Positions 52,001 to 61,139 of a stretch of DNA of 64,000 bases are shown one piece after another (position 1 is the stretch's first letter; the number at the start of each line of letters is the position of its first letter). The notes beneath the pieces are model-generated. The model was not told the origin of the DNA. It searched no databases and worked only from the letters and a program-made list of their open reading frames with translations. This DNA comes from Ancylobacter crimeensis. GTDB lineage: Bacteria; Pseudomonadota; Alphaproteobacteria; Rhizobiales; Xanthobacteraceae. A program made the position numbers and the translations under genes. The stretch covers positions 44,219 to 108,218 of the forward strand of contig NZ_JALKCH010000014.1 in NCBI RefSeq assembly GCF_023016805.1. The letters run 5' to 3'.

Positions 52001-54043
52001 TCACTCATAGGCCAGCGCCACCACCGGATCGAGCCCGGCCGCCTTGCGGGCCGGCAGATAGCCGAAGATCAACCCGGTGAGGAAGGCGCAGGCGAAGGCG
52101 AGCAGCGGCGGGGCGAGCGAGAGCGCGACATTCACCCCCAGCGCCGCCAGCCCCAGCGCCGCGCAGATGCCGAGCGCGACGCCCACGGCGCCGCCGACCC
52201 CGCACACCACCAGCGCCTCCGTGTTGAACTGCAGCATGATGTTGCTCATGCGCGCGCCGGTCGCCATGCGGATGCCGATCTCGCGGGTGCGCTCCGTAAC
52301 GCTCACCAGCATGATGTTCATCACCCCGATGCCCGCCACCAGCAGCGAGATGGCCGCGACGCAGCCGAGCACGAGGGTCAGCGTGTTCTGGGTCTCCACC
52401 GCGGTTTCGAGGAACTGGGCGGTGTTGCGGAGCTGGAAATCCTCGGCCTGATGGCGTTCGACGAGCACCTTGCGCAACTGCTCCTCAACCTTGGGAATGT
52501 CGTTGCTGTCGGTGACCTTCACCGTGATCGAGTTGACGAAGCGCCGCCCGAACAGCCGCATGAAGCCGGTGGAGAGCGGCACCAGCGCGATATCGTCCTG
52601 GTCCTGCCCGAAGGCGTTGGCACCCTTGGCGGCCAGCACGCCGAGCACCTCGTAGGGTACGTTCTTCACCAGAATGTAGCGGCCGACCGGGTTGTCCTCG
52701 CCGAACAGGTTCTGCGCCACCGTCTGGCCGAGCACGATCACCGGCGCATAGCCGCGCACGTCGTCGGCGCTGAACATAACGCCTTTGGCGAGCGGCCAGT
52801 CGCGCGAGGCGAGATAGTCGGCCGAGGTGCCGGAGACCTGCGTGAAATAGTCCTCCGAGCCGTAGCGCAGCGTGTAGCGGCCGGAACGCTCCGGCGCGAC
52901 GGCGGCAATGCCCGGCACCGCCCGCAGCGCCTCGGCATCCTCCGGCAGCAGGGTCGCGTTGTCACCGGAAGAGCGTATGCCGGGCGCACCGGGGCGCACG
53001 ATGAGCAGGTTGGTGCCGATCTGCGAGATGCGCTCCAGCACCCGCGCCTTTCCGCCATCGCCCACCGCCAGCATGGTGATGACCGAGGCGACCCCGATCA
53101 CGATGCCGAGCAGGGTCAGCGCCGTGCGGAACAGGTTGGTGTACATGGAGGAAAACGCCATGCGTACCGCCTCGGCGAGATCCGGCAGGAAGCGCATGAG
53201 ACCGGAAGGCCGCGCCGGCGGATGAGCCGGCAAGGGCGTCACCGTGCATGTCTCCACCGTCCGGCGCTCATCATCGACGATACGCCCGTCCTGGAACCGC
53301 ACGATCCGGTGCGCATGGGCCGCGACGTCGGGATCATGGGTGATGAGGATGACGGTGTGGCCCTCAGCGTGCAGTTCGGTGAGCAGGGCCAGCACCTCCT
53401 CGCCGCTATGGGTGTCGAGCGCTCCGGTGGGCTCGTCGGCCAGGATGACGGGAGCCTTGTTCATCAGCGCGCGGGCAATGGACACACGCTGCTGCTGGCC
53501 GCCGGAGAGCTGGCTCGGCCTGTGTTCCGTCCGCGGGGCGAGCCCCAGCCGGCCGAGCAGCCGGTGCGCCCGCTCTTCCCGTTCCGCTTTGGCGGTGCCC
53601 GCATAGACCGCGGGAATTTCGACATTCTCGGCGGCGGTGAGGGCCGGCAGCAGGTTGTAGCGCTGGAACACGAAACCGAAGGTCGAGCACCGCAGCGCCG
53701 CCAGCTCGTCGGCGTCGAGACCCGAGACATCGGCGCCGGCAACCCGGTAGCTGCCGGTCGACACCCGGTCGAGGCAGCCGACGATGTTCATCAATGTCGA
53801 CTTGCCCGAGCCGGACTGTCCCATGATGGCGACGAACTCGCCCGGCATGATGCGGAGCGACACCCGGTCGAGCGCCCGCACCACGCTCTCGCCATTGGGG
53901 TAGATGCGGCTGACGTCGATCAGCTCTATCATCGGCACGCCGGGCCTGCCCTGCGCATCCGCGGAGGCCGGCACGTCGAGGGGTACCGTCACGCCTGCCG
54001 GCTCCACCACCGTTCCGGCCTCGCTCTCCGCCCCGTCCGCCAT
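52001..54043 (-). CDS. macB: MacB-type macrolide/peptide efflux ABC ATPase-permease
   Basis: 680 aa. An N-terminal NBD (about 38-265) has Walker [10 protein letters not shown], signature [15 protein letters not shown] and Walker [13 protein letters not shown]. Then a first helix near 310, a large periplasmic domain and three C-terminal helices with [18 protein letters not shown], the MacB/FtsX hallmark. A roughly 35-residue N-terminal extension precedes the NBD. It lies 10 bp after macA and forms a tripartite pump with it and an outer-membrane channel not in the window. Confidence 0.92.
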   Translation of the reverse strand: MADGAESEAGTVVEPAGVTVPLDVPASADAQGRPGVPMIELIDVSRIYPNGESVVRALDRVSLRIMPGEFVAIMGQSGSGKSTLMNIVGCLDRVSTGSYRVAGADVSGLDADELAALRCSTFGFVFQRYNLLPALTAAENVEIPAVYAGTAKAEREERAHRLLGRLGLAPRTEHRPSQLSGGQQQRVSIARALMNKAPVILADEPTGALDTHSGEEVLALLTELHAEGHTVILITHDPDVAAHAHRIVRFQDGRIVDDERRTVETCTVTPLPAHPPARPSGLMRFLPDLAEAVRMAFSSMYTNLFRTALTLLGIVIGVASVITMLAVGDGGKARVLERISQIGTNLLIVRPGAPGIRSSGDNATLLPEDAEALRAVPGIAAVAPERSGRYTLRYGSEDYFTQVSGTSADYLASRDWPLAKGVMFSADDVRGYAPVIVLGQTVAQNLFGEDNPVGRYILVKNVPYEVLGVLAAKGANAFGQDQDDIALVPLSTGFMRLFGRRFVNSITVKVTDSNDIPKVEEQLRKVLVERHQAEDFQLRNTAQFLETAVETQNTLTLVLGCVAAISLLVAGIGVMNIMLVSVTERTREIGIRMATGARMSNIMLQFNTEALVVCGVGGAVGVALGICAALGLAALGVNVALSLAPPLLAFACAFLTGLIFGYLPARKAAGLDPVVALAYE

Positions 54044-54053
54044 CGCAATACCC

Positions 54054-55277
54054 TTACCCGAGGCGCGGCGTCATGGGCGGTCGTCCCCCGGGTCCACCCG
54101 GCCCGCCGCCCGAAGGACGCGTGGAGCCTCCCTCGCCGACCAGCACGACATCGCCCACCTTCAGCCCTTCCAGAACCTGCGCCACCGCCCGGTTGGACAG
54201 CCCGATCCGAACACGCCGCCGCTCGATGCCCTTGTCGGTCACCACCATGACGAAACGCCCGCCATTGGGTCCGTTGCGCAGCGCCGGAATGGGAACCAGC
54301 GGCACGCCCTTCGCTTCGCCGAGGCGGAAGAAGACCTGCGCGGTCATGTTGGTCATCAGGGTCAGGTCATCATTGGGCACGTCGATCAGCACGTTGTAGA
54401 GCACGACGTCGTTCACGATGGTCGGCGTGGGCTCGATCTGCCGGACCTGCCCTTCCCAGCGCCGGTCGGGAAGGCCGAGCGTGGAGAAATAGACGGGGGT
54501 GCCGACCTTCACCTTGGGAATGTCGCCCTCGGTGACCTGCGCGGTCACGGTCATCGTCTGGAGGTCCGCGATGCGCAGCACGATCGGCGCGCTCTGGTTC
54601 GCATTCAGGGTCTGGCCCGGCTTCGCCGAGAGGCTGACCACGGTGCCGTCCATCGGTGCGTAGATCTTGGTATAGCCGAGATTGGCGAGGTCGCCGTCCA
54701 GCGTCGCCTGGGTCTGCGCGATCTGCGCCTTGAGGGCGTCGATCTTGGCAGCGCTGATCCGCATGGTGGCGGAGGCGGCATCGGCCTCGTCGCGGCTTAC
54801 CGCCTGGTTGGTCACGAGGCGCTGGGCGCGTTCGTTGCGCAGCGTGTCCAGCGTGAGCTGGGCCTGCGCCTGCGCGAGCTGGGCCTTCAGGTTGTCGAGA
54901 TTGGCGCGGTCGCCGGTCACCCGGGTCTGATAGACGGTGGGGTCGATCTCGGCGAGCAGGTCGCCCGTCTTCACCACGTCCCCGACATCGGGCTTCACCG
55001 TACGCAGCTGGCCGGACACCTGCGTGCCGACATCCACATAGGTCTTGGGCTGGATGTTGGCGATCGCGGTGACCGTGGTCTCGATGTCGCCGGTGCCGAT
55101 CGTCGCCGTCTCCCGCACCGGAACGGCTGCGGCCTCCTGCGCGGTGCGCCAGTAGACATAGCCAACCGCACCGGCCCCCGCGAGCAGCAGCAGCGTCACA
55201 ACGGCCGGCCAGCGCCTGCGGCGGCGTCTACGAAGTGTGACGGGCGCATCTGGGGCAGGTTCGGTCCGTTGCAGCAT
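54054..55277 (-). CDS. macA: MacA-type periplasmic adaptor (membrane fusion protein)
   Basis: 407 aa. Poly-Arg segment then one membrane anchor (residues 24-43), a lipoyl/hairpin domain with long coiled-coil (DNLKAQLAQAQAQLTLDTLRN), and a beta-barrel. VGTQVSGQLRTVKPDVGDVV is the lipoyl half motif. The Gly/Pro-rich C-terminus is typical. Co-transcribed with macB. Confidence 0.9.
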   Translation of the reverse strand: MLQRTEPAPDAPVTLRRRRRRRWPAVVTLLLLAGAGAVGYVYWRTAQEAAAVPVRETATIGTGDIETTVTAIANIQPKTYVDVGTQVSGQLRTVKPDVGDVVKTGDLLAEIDPTVYQTRVTGDRANLDNLKAQLAQAQAQLTLDTLRNERAQRLVTNQAVSRDEADAASATMRISAAKIDALKAQIAQTQATLDGDLANLGYTKIYAPMDGTVVSLSAKPGQTLNANQSAPIVLRIADLQTMTVTAQVTEGDIPKVKVGTPVYFSTLGLPDRRWEGQVRQIEPTPTIVNDVVLYNVLIDVPNDDLTLMTNMTAQVFFRLGEAKGVPLVPIPALRNGPNGGRFVMVVTDKGIERRRVRIGLSNRAVAQVLEGLKVGDVVLVGEGGSTRPSGGGPGGPGGRPPMTPRLG

Positions 55278-55365
55278 GGAAGCTCCGCTGCGTGAGGTTC
55301 ACGCGGAGCCAGCATTAAACGGCCTCCAACGGCCATTAAAATGAATTCGCGGTAATGAAGCAGGA

Positions 55366-55380
55366 AAAACCGGCGGTTTT
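55366..55380. promoter_or_regulatory. Short palindrome upstream of macA
   Basis: AAAACCG-G-CGGTTTT is a perfect 15-bp palindrome in the gap between macA and the small membrane protein gene, about 90 bp before macA. Its single-base centre suits an operator better than a hairpin terminator. The regulator is unknown. Confidence 0.35.
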
Positions 55381-55412
55381 ATCACTCTGGAGCCGGTCCA
55401 GCTTTATGGGTT

Positions 55413-55598
55413 TTACTGTGGACGATAGTCACCGGTCTGCGGATCGCGCCGCAAGGTCGGGCGGGCGTCGCCCTCGGGTGCGGGGGTGCCGCGCGTCTCG
55501 TCGAGCTCGGCATTCACGCGCTTCGATTCCTTCGCCAGCAGCTTCACCAGCGCCGCAGCGCCGATGGTTCCCAGGGCGACGATCAGGAAAGGCGGCAT
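55413..55598 (-). CDS. Small membrane-anchored protein, 61 aa, unknown function
   Basis: 61 aa from ATG 55598 with AAGGA about 10 nt upstream. Residues 1-20 (MPPFLIVALGTIGAAALVKL) form one hydrophobic helix, followed by a charged tail ending in RRDPQTGDYRPQ. It lies 25 bp downstream of the S49 peptidase gene and is probably co-transcribed. I do not recognise a named family. The clear ribosome-binding site and helix support it being a real gene. Confidence 0.65.
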   Translation of the reverse strand: MPPFLIVALGTIGAAALVKLLAKESKRVNAELDETRGTPAPEGDARPTLRRDPQTGDYRPQ

Positions 55599-55623
55599 TG
55601 ATTTCGGTCCTTCGATCAACGGA

Positions 55624-56553
55624 TCACAGGCCGTAGCGGCCCCAGAGGGCGCGCTCCTCGGCGCTCGCCACCAGCCGGTCCGCCAGCCCGGCCCCGACGG
55701 ACGAGCCAAACGGAGCGAGATCGGCACTGAACCATTCGGTCCCTTCAAGCGCGGCCAACGCGCCGACGCCGGGCCGACGCCGCCCGAACCAGCCGCCGGC
55801 CGTCTCGATCAGCGGGGTCTCGACCTTCTCGCCATAGCGGGCGCGCAGGAAAGAGCGCATATCGCCCACGGCGTCGATCAGCCCATGTTCCAGCGCCTCG
55901 CCGGAGGCCCAGAACTCGCCGGAGAACAACGTGTCGTCCGACCCCGACAGCACCCCGCCCCGGCGTTCCTTCACGAGGTCGACGAACTGCTCGTGGATCT
56001 CCCGCTGTATGGTCTTCAGCTTGGCCACATCCTCGGGATGCTCCGGCTGGAAGGGATCGAGGATCACCTTGCGGGTGCCGGCAGTATAGACGCGCCGGTC
56101 GATCCCCAGCTTGTCGATCGCCCGGTTGAAGCCGAAACCGGCGCTCACCACGCCGATCGAACCGACGATGGAAAAACGGTCGGCGACGATCTCGTCCGCA
56201 GCGCAGGCCAGCATGTAGCCGCCGGATGCCGCGACATCCTCGACGAAGGCGAAGACCGGAATCTCCTTCTCCTGCGCCAGTGCGCGGATGCGCCGGAACA
56301 CGAGATGGGACTGCACCGGCGAGCCGCCGGGCGAATTGATCAGCAGCGCCACCGCCTTCGCGCCCTTGACGGCGAAGGCCCGCTCCAGCGCCTTCGCCAC
56401 ACCGGAGAACGTGATGCCAGGGCGCAGAGGCGTCGCCATGCCGATAGCGCCATGCAGGCGCACGACGGGCACGGTTATCCCGGACCGCATCCGGGCTGGC
56501 AGGAGCGGCTCGAGACCGCGGCGGAAGCGGGAGAAAAGCGATCCATCAGACAT
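55624..56553 (-). CDS. S49 family signal-peptide-peptidase-like serine protease
   Basis: 309 aa. VALLINSPGGSPVQSHLVFRRI, the nucleophile Ser in AASGGYMLACAAD, and GSIGVVS are SppA/SohB motifs; a Lys in TAGTRKVILDPF is the candidate general base. ATG 56553 is used. It is shorter than E. coli SppA (one catalytic repeat) and has no clear membrane anchor at the N-terminus. Its role may be in degrading signal peptides or membrane proteins. Confidence 0.88.
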   Translation of the reverse strand: MSDGSLFSRFRRGLEPLLPARMRSGITVPVVRLHGAIGMATPLRPGITFSGVAKALERAFAVKGAKAVALLINSPGGSPVQSHLVFRRIRALAQEKEIPVFAFVEDVAASGGYMLACAADEIVADRFSIVGSIGVVSAGFGFNRAIDKLGIDRRVYTAGTRKVILDPFQPEHPEDVAKLKTIQREIHEQFVDLVKERRGGVLSGSDDTLFSGEFWASGEALEHGLIDAVGDMRSFLRARYGEKVETPLIETAGGWFGRRRPGVGALAALEGTEWFSADLAPFGSSVGAGLADRLVASAEERALWGRYGL

Positions 56554-56609
56554 GGTGCACAGATAGGGCGTGTGCCCGCGCCCCTCAAGCGGCTTTGCGT
56601 CGGCGCCGT

Positions 56610-57392
56610 CTACAAGCCTTCGCCACCCCGCAGCAGGACGTCGGCCGCCGCGCTCGGCCGGCCCGCGGCATCGGCGAGGACGAGCGGCGGCAGCAGCGCG
56701 AGCGGTGTGCGGCGGCCCTTCACCGCCTGCACGAGAATGCGAATCGCCGGGGCATCCGGGCGTGGATGGACGGGGCGGATGGCGGCGGCGCCAAAGCGGC
56801 CGGCCAGCGCCTCCAGCACCGCCGCAAGCGCCTCCGGCCGGTGGATCAGGGCGACCGTCCCGGCCGGCGCCAGCAACCGGTCCGCCGCCTTCAGCCACAG
56901 ATCGAGCGCGGCATCTCCGGCACTGTGGGCGCGGGCTCGGCCGGCGCGCGGGGAGATGCGATGGCGCGCCGGATCGTTGAAGGGCGGGTTCATCAGCACC
57001 GCGTCCGCCCATCCCGCGGCAGGGAGAGGCGGCCCGGAGAGGCGGCCGAGCCGGTCGATATCGGCCTCCACGACATGGGCGCGCGCCGCGAGTCCGTTCT
57101 CCGGCCGGCTGGCATTGAGCCGGGCCAGGGCGGCGGTAGCGGGGTCGATCTCGGCCAGCCAGACCTCGGCCTCCGGCAGCCTGAGCGCCGCCGCGAGGCC
57201 CGCCGATCCGACGCCCGCGCCGAGGTCGACCAGCCGGCGCGCGCCGTCCGGCACGCTGGCCGCGAGCAGCATCGCGTCATGACCGACCCGATGCCCGCGG
57301 GCGGGCTGCCACAGCCTCAGCCGACCGCCGAGAATGGCGTCGTCGGTGTGTTCCTCGGGATTCGCGGGACGACCGTCAGGAGACGAGGACAT
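56610..57392 (-). CDS. TrmN6-like small methyltransferase
   Basis: 260 aa SAM-dependent methyltransferase. The SAM motif is VDLGAGVGSAGLAAA (residues 55-69) and the catalytic motif NPPFNDP sits near 137, as in N6-adenine methyltransferases of the tRNA1(Val) TrmN6 (YfiC) group. It overlaps the DUF2007 gene by 17 bp. Target is inferred from family. Confidence 0.83.
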   Translation of the reverse strand: MSSSPDGRPANPEEHTDDAILGGRLRLWQPARGHRVGHDAMLLAASVPDGARRLVDLGAGVGSAGLAAALRLPEAEVWLAEIDPATAALARLNASRPENGLAARAHVVEADIDRLGRLSGPPLPAAGWADAVLMNPPFNDPARHRISPRAGRARAHSAGDAALDLWLKAADRLLAPAGTVALIHRPEALAAVLEALAGRFGAAAIRPVHPRPDAPAIRILVQAVKGRRTPLALLPPLVLADAAGRPSAAADVLLRGGEGL

Positions 57393-57597
57393 TGGAGAAT
57401 CCGGCCTCGGTGAGAAGCCGGCGGGCGCGCAGCCCGTCCTCCTCCGGCACGATGAGCCGGCGCGGCAGGAAACCGAGCGAGCCTTCCAGCGCGCTCATAT
57501 GCCCGTCGAGCACATGATGGGGGATATCCGCCGCGGTCAGCAGGGATTCCACGGCGGACAGCAGGACGAGATCATTGGTGCGCAACAGTTCCAGCAT
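57376..57597 (-). CDS. DUF2007 domain protein
   Basis: 73 aa from ATG 57597. Sequence MLELLRTNDLVLLSAVESLL, then HVLDGHMSALEGSLGFLPRRLIVPEED, typical of DUF2007 (GlnB-like ACT fold, possibly signal-transducing). It overlaps the downstream methyltransferase start by 17 bp, so the pair is coupled. Function is not known. Confidence 0.78.
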   Translation of the reverse strand: MLELLRTNDLVLLSAVESLLTAADIPHHVLDGHMSALEGSLGFLPRRLIVPEEDGLRARRLLTEAGFSNVLVS

Positions 57598-57739
57598 CGC
57601 GGCATCATGGCATGCCGACGCAGGCGGCGCGAGATGGCCCGCAAGCGCCATACGGTATCTGGATAGCCTCGACATAGGAGATACTTGAAGTTGCGGCCGC
57701 GACAGCTTTTAGTGCAGCCTCATTGTCTGGGAACATGCC

Positions 57740-58750
57740 GTGGCCGTCATCTTGCCGTTCGATCCCGTTGCCGAACCCTCGCTGGAGGGAATCATCGACC
57801 TCGTGAAGACCGGCATGGAGCAGGTCAATACGCTGATCCTGTCGAGGACCGGCTCCGAGGTCACCATGATCCCGGAGGTTGCGACCCACCTCATCTCCTC
57901 CGGCGGCAAGCGGCTGCGGCCGATGCTCACTCTCGCCACCGCCCGCCTCGCGCGCTACCAGGGCGACGGCGACGTGAAGCTCGCGGCGGCGGTCGAGTTC
58001 ATGCACACCGCGACCCTGCTGCATGACGACGTGGTCGACGACAGCGAGATGCGCCGCGGCAAGCTCGCCGCCCGCATGCTGTGGGGCAACGAGGCGAGCG
58101 TTCTCGTCGGCGACTTCCTGCTCGGCCAGGCCTTCCGCATGATGGTGGAGGTCGGCAACCTGACCGCCCTCGACATCCTCTCCACCGCCGCGGTGGTGAT
58201 CGCCGAGGGCGAGGTCGCCCAGCTCGCCGCCGCCAAGAACACCGCGACCACGGAAGACGCCTATCTCAATGTCATCCGCGGCAAGACGGCCGAACTCTTC
58301 GCCGCCGCCTGCGAGGTCGGGCCGGTGATCGCCGAGCGGCAGAAGGCCGAGCAGGCCGCGTGCCGCAGCTATGGCATGAATCTCGGTATCGCCTTCCAGC
58401 TCGTCGACGACGCCCTGGATTATGGCGGCTCGCGCGCCAAGCTCGGCAAGAACGTCGGAGATGATTTCCGCGAGGGCAAGATCACCCTGCCCATCGTGCT
58501 GGCGTTCCGGCGCGGCAATGACGAGGAACGCGCCTTCTGGCGCCGCTGCCTCGAAGAGGGCGACATTCAGGACGGCGACCTCGAACACGCCATGGAGATC
58601 CTGACCCGCCATCGCGCGCTCAGCGACACGGTGGACCGCGCCCGCCACTATGGCGCCATCGCCAAGGATGCCCTCGGTCTGTTCGAGGACGGCGAGGCCA
58701 AGCGCGCGCTGCTCGACGTCGTGGATTTCTGCGTCGCCCGCGCGCGATGA
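57740..58750 (+). CDS. Polyprenyl diphosphate synthase (octaprenyl/decaprenyl type)
   Basis: 336 aa from GTG 57740. First Asp-rich motif LLHDDVVDD (residues 94-101), SSGGKRLRP, second motif FQLVDDALDYGG. The shape fits the long-chain trans enzymes (IspB/DdsA) that make the ubiquinone side chain. A TTGAAG-N17-TTTAGT element (about 57691-57719) is a possible promoter. It is divergent from the DUF2007 gene and abuts the UPF0060 stop. Confidence 0.9.
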   Translation: MAVILPFDPVAEPSLEGIIDLVKTGMEQVNTLILSRTGSEVTMIPEVATHLISSGGKRLRPMLTLATARLARYQGDGDVKLAAAVEFMHTATLLHDDVVDDSEMRRGKLAARMLWGNEASVLVGDFLLGQAFRMMVEVGNLTALDILSTAAVVIAEGEVAQLAAAKNTATTEDAYLNVIRGKTAELFAAACEVGPVIAERQKAEQAACRSYGMNLGIAFQLVDDALDYGGSRAKLGKNVGDDFREGKITLPIVLAFRRGNDEERAFWRRCLEEGDIQDGDLEHAMEILTRHRALSDTVDRARHYGAIAKDALGLFEDGEAKRALLDVVDFCVARAR

Positions 58751-59089
58751 TCAGCCGCGGGGCCCGAGCAGGATGATCGCGGTGCCGGCGAGGCAGACCA
58801 GCCCGCCGGCGAGATCCCAGCGGTCCGGCCGGACGCCTTCCACCGCCCACAGCCAGCCGAGCGAGGCTGCGACATAGACGCCGCCATAGGCCGCGTAGGC
58901 TCGCCCCGCCGCGGTCGCTTCCACCTGGGTGAGCAGGCCGGCGAAAGCGACGAGGCTGGCGATGCCCGGTGCCAACCAGAACAACGAAGCCCCGGAGCGC
59001 ACCACCGCCCATACCGCGAAGCAGCCGGCGATCTCGGCCAATGCGGCGAGCGCGAAGAACAGCGCGCTGGCGAGGGGGCCCGTCATCAT
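58751..59089 (-). CDS. UPF0060 (YnfA family) membrane protein
   Basis: 112 aa from the first of two ATGs (59089), preceded by AAGGGG. Four hydrophobic helices with [18 protein letters not shown] and [19 protein letters not shown], the YnfA pattern related to small multidrug resistance proteins. The stop directly abuts the polyprenyl synthase stop. Function in transport is only inferred. Confidence 0.87.
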   Translation of the reverse strand: MMTGPLASALFFALAALAEIAGCFAVWAVVRSGASLFWLAPGIASLVAFAGLLTQVEATAAGRAYAAYGGVYVAASLGWLWAVEGVRPDRWDLAGGLVCLAGTAIILLGPRG

Positions 59090-59103
59090 GCGCCCGCCCC
59101 TTC

Positions 59104-60021
59104 CTAGCCCAGCACCGTCGGCTTCACCCACCAGCCGGGATGGCGGGCAGCTACAATCTTCGCCGCCGCCACCGCCTCGCGGCAATTGTCATAGAGCCCG
59201 AAGAAGGTGCCGCCCGATCCCGACATCCGGGTCAACCGATTGCGCGGCGTGGCGGCGATGCTCTCCGCCACGGCCCCGAGCTGCCCGACCAGCCGGCGCG
59301 CCGGCGGCTCCAGATCGTTGGGCAGGACGGCAAGTGCGCGGACCAGTTCGCCGCGCTCGCGCGGCAGGCGGGTGGGCGCGGGATGATCCGGCCCCGGCAA
59401 GACATCGCCCGGCTCCAGCGCGAGCCCCGCGAAGACCGGGCCGGTCGGCACCGGCAGGCGCGGATTGACCAGCAGCAGGCCGAAACGCGGAAGGTCGACC
59501 CGCTCGACCCTTTCGCCGCGCCCGCTCATCAGGCTGCTGCGCCCGGCGAGGCACACCGGCACGTCGGAACCCGTCGCCTCCGCCGCCGCGTGGAGGACGG
59601 GATCGTCGAGGCGCATCCCGTTCGCCCGGGCCAGCAGCCGCAGCGCCGCCGCCGCATCCGACGAGCCGCCCCCGAGGCCGGCGGCGACCGGCAGATGCTT
59701 CACCAGATGGAATCGCCCCACACGCAGGCCCGGCCGTCGCTCCGCGAGATGGCGTGCCGCGCGCAGCACCAGATTTTCGTCCCCCGCGCCGGCCTCCGCC
59801 GCGTTCGGACCGCTCACCGTCAAAGCGAGGTTCTCCCCGGGCAGAAGTTCGAGCCGATCCCCCATACCGGCGAAGGCGACGAGGCTGACGAGCTCATGAT
59901 AGCCGTCGACCCGCCGCCCGAGCACCCGAAGGGTGAGATTGACCTTGGCCGGCGCCCGCTCGCGCAGCGCGTCGGAGGCGGTTGGGGTGCAGGCGGCGGA
60001 GAACGTCTCGGGCGGGCTCAT
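59104..60021 (-). CDS. ispE: 4-diphosphocytidyl-2-C-methyl-D-erythritol kinase
   Basis: 305 aa GHMP kinase. [21 protein letters not shown] and the ATP-binding [17 protein letters not shown] are the IspE motifs; [10 protein letters not shown] is the C-terminal motif. ATG 60021 precedes the conserved region. It acts in the MEP isoprenoid pathway, supplying the adjacent polyprenyl synthase. The start is 14 bp from UPF0060. Confidence 0.93.
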   Translation of the reverse strand: MSPPETFSAACTPTASDALRERAPAKVNLTLRVLGRRVDGYHELVSLVAFAGMGDRLELLPGENLALTVSGPNAAEAGAGDENLVLRAARHLAERRPGLRVGRFHLVKHLPVAAGLGGGSSDAAAALRLLARANGMRLDDPVLHAAAEATGSDVPVCLAGRSSLMSGRGERVERVDLPRFGLLLVNPRLPVPTGPVFAGLALEPGDVLPGPDHPAPTRLPRERGELVRALAVLPNDLEPPARRLVGQLGAVAESIAATPRNRLTRMSGSGGTFFGLYDNCREAVAAAKIVAARHPGWWVKPTVLG

Positions 60022-60195
60022 GCCTTGCTTATGCGTGAGCAGAACAGCAACCGCAATTTCGCGTGTGGATTTTGTGTGCATGAGGGCGCCGGGCGGCGGA
60101 TGGAACGGGCTGAGCCCTGATACGTCGACGGCGTGGATGATTCCGGCTTGCAGCGACAGGTGCCCCGAACCGTACGGAGGTTCGTTAACACGTCT

Positions 60196-60224
60196 TTGAC
60201 TTACCGGACGCCTTGGCGTATAAG
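60196..60224 (+). promoter_or_regulatory. Promoter of the rimP-nusA-infB operon
   Basis: TTGACT (60196-60201) and TATAAG (60219-60224) are separated by exactly 17 bp, about 110 bp before rimP. This is a near-consensus housekeeping sigma promoter. The rest of the 311-bp ispE-rimP gap before it, 60022-60195, shows no other gene. Confidence 0.75.
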
Positions 60225-60269
60225 CGCCTCCATCACGCACATCTCATAGCGATCGTCTCGGTCGGTTGA

Positions 60270-60302
60270 GAGTGGGTTCCGCCGCCGGGACCCGCTCTTT
60301 TT
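60270..60302 (+). terminator. rimP leader attenuator
   Basis: GAGTGGGTTCC (60270-60280) pairs with GGGACCCGCTC (60287-60297) using two G-U pairs, followed by TTTTT. It is an intrinsic terminator between the promoter and rimP, consistent with the rimP-leader attenuator reported in alphaproteobacteria. It would adjust operon expression, perhaps in response to NusA. Confidence 0.7.
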
Positions 60303-60332
60303 GCATTGCCGCCCCGACATCGGACAGGGATC

Positions 60333-61139
60333 ATGAGCGACATCGACACCGCCCCTACGACCACTGCGGAATTTCCCGCCGACGAACCCCGCCTCATCAT
60401 CGAGACGGGGCCTGCGGCGCGCGTCGCCGCCATTGTCGGGCCGGTGCTGGACGGACTGGGCTTCCGCCTGGTACGCGTGCGCATTTCCGGCACCAACGGC
60501 GTCACCGTGCAGATCATGGCCGAGCGCCCGGATGGCGGCTTCGGCATCGACGAGTGCGAGGCGGCGAGCCGCGCCATCTCGCCGGTTCTCGATGTCGAGG
60601 ATCCGATCGCGGGCGCCTATCATCTTGAAATGTCGTCTCCCGGCATCGATCGTCCGCTGGTGCGCCTCGGTGATTTCGCCCGCTGGGCCGGCCATGAACT
60701 GAAGATCGAGATGGCGGTGCCCCTCGACGGGCGCAAGCGTTTCCGCGGCCTGCTGCTTGGCGTCGAAGGTCAGGAAGCGATCCTCCGGCTGCCCGACGTC
60801 CCGGCCGACCAGTCCGATCGCGTGCGCCTGCCGATCGCCGATATCGGCGAAGCTCGTCTGGTGATGACCGAGGCCCTGATCCGCGACGCGCTGCGCCGCG
60901 ACAAGGCGGCACGCGAAGGCGTCGATGCCGACGATCTCGGCGATGACGACATCTCCGACGAGGAGATCGCGGAGGCCGCCCGCAGCGCCAGCGACGAGGC
61001 CGCTCCGGCCCCGCGCGCGCCGATCGCGAAGAAGATGCCGGTCCGTGGCCAGCTCAAGAAGGTCAAGGGCCCGCCGGGCGCGAAGCCCGGCAAGAAATCC
61101 AACGCCAAACGGAAATCCACCGTGAAGGAGACGCACTGA
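60333..61139 (+). CDS. rimP: Ribosome maturation factor RimP
   Basis: 268 aa. Core (residues 20-175) has [20 protein letters not shown] and [15 protein letters not shown], the RimP signatures. It is needed for 30S subunit assembly. The C-terminal 90 residues are an acidic then strongly basic Lys-rich tail not found in E. coli RimP (about 150 aa). ATG 60333 follows AGGGA; the stop overlaps the nusA start (TGATG). Confidence 0.92.
   Translation: MSDIDTAPTTTAEFPADEPRLIIETGPAARVAAIVGPVLDGLGFRLVRVRISGTNGVTVQIMAERPDGGFGIDECEAASRAISPVLDVEDPIAGAYHLEMSSPGIDRPLVRLGDFARWAGHELKIEMAVPLDGRKRFRGLLLGVEGQEAILRLPDVPADQSDRVRLPIADIGEARLVMTEALIRDALRRDKAAREGVDADDLGDDDISDEEIAEAARSASDEAAPAPRAPIAKKMPVRGQLKKVKGPPGAKPGKKSNAKRKSTVKETH

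Noticed and set aside
55313..55340. Short direct repeats near ACGGCC-TCCA-ACGGCC as a CRISPR or tandem array
   Set aside because: Only two 6-bp copies without spacers; chance in GC-rich DNA.
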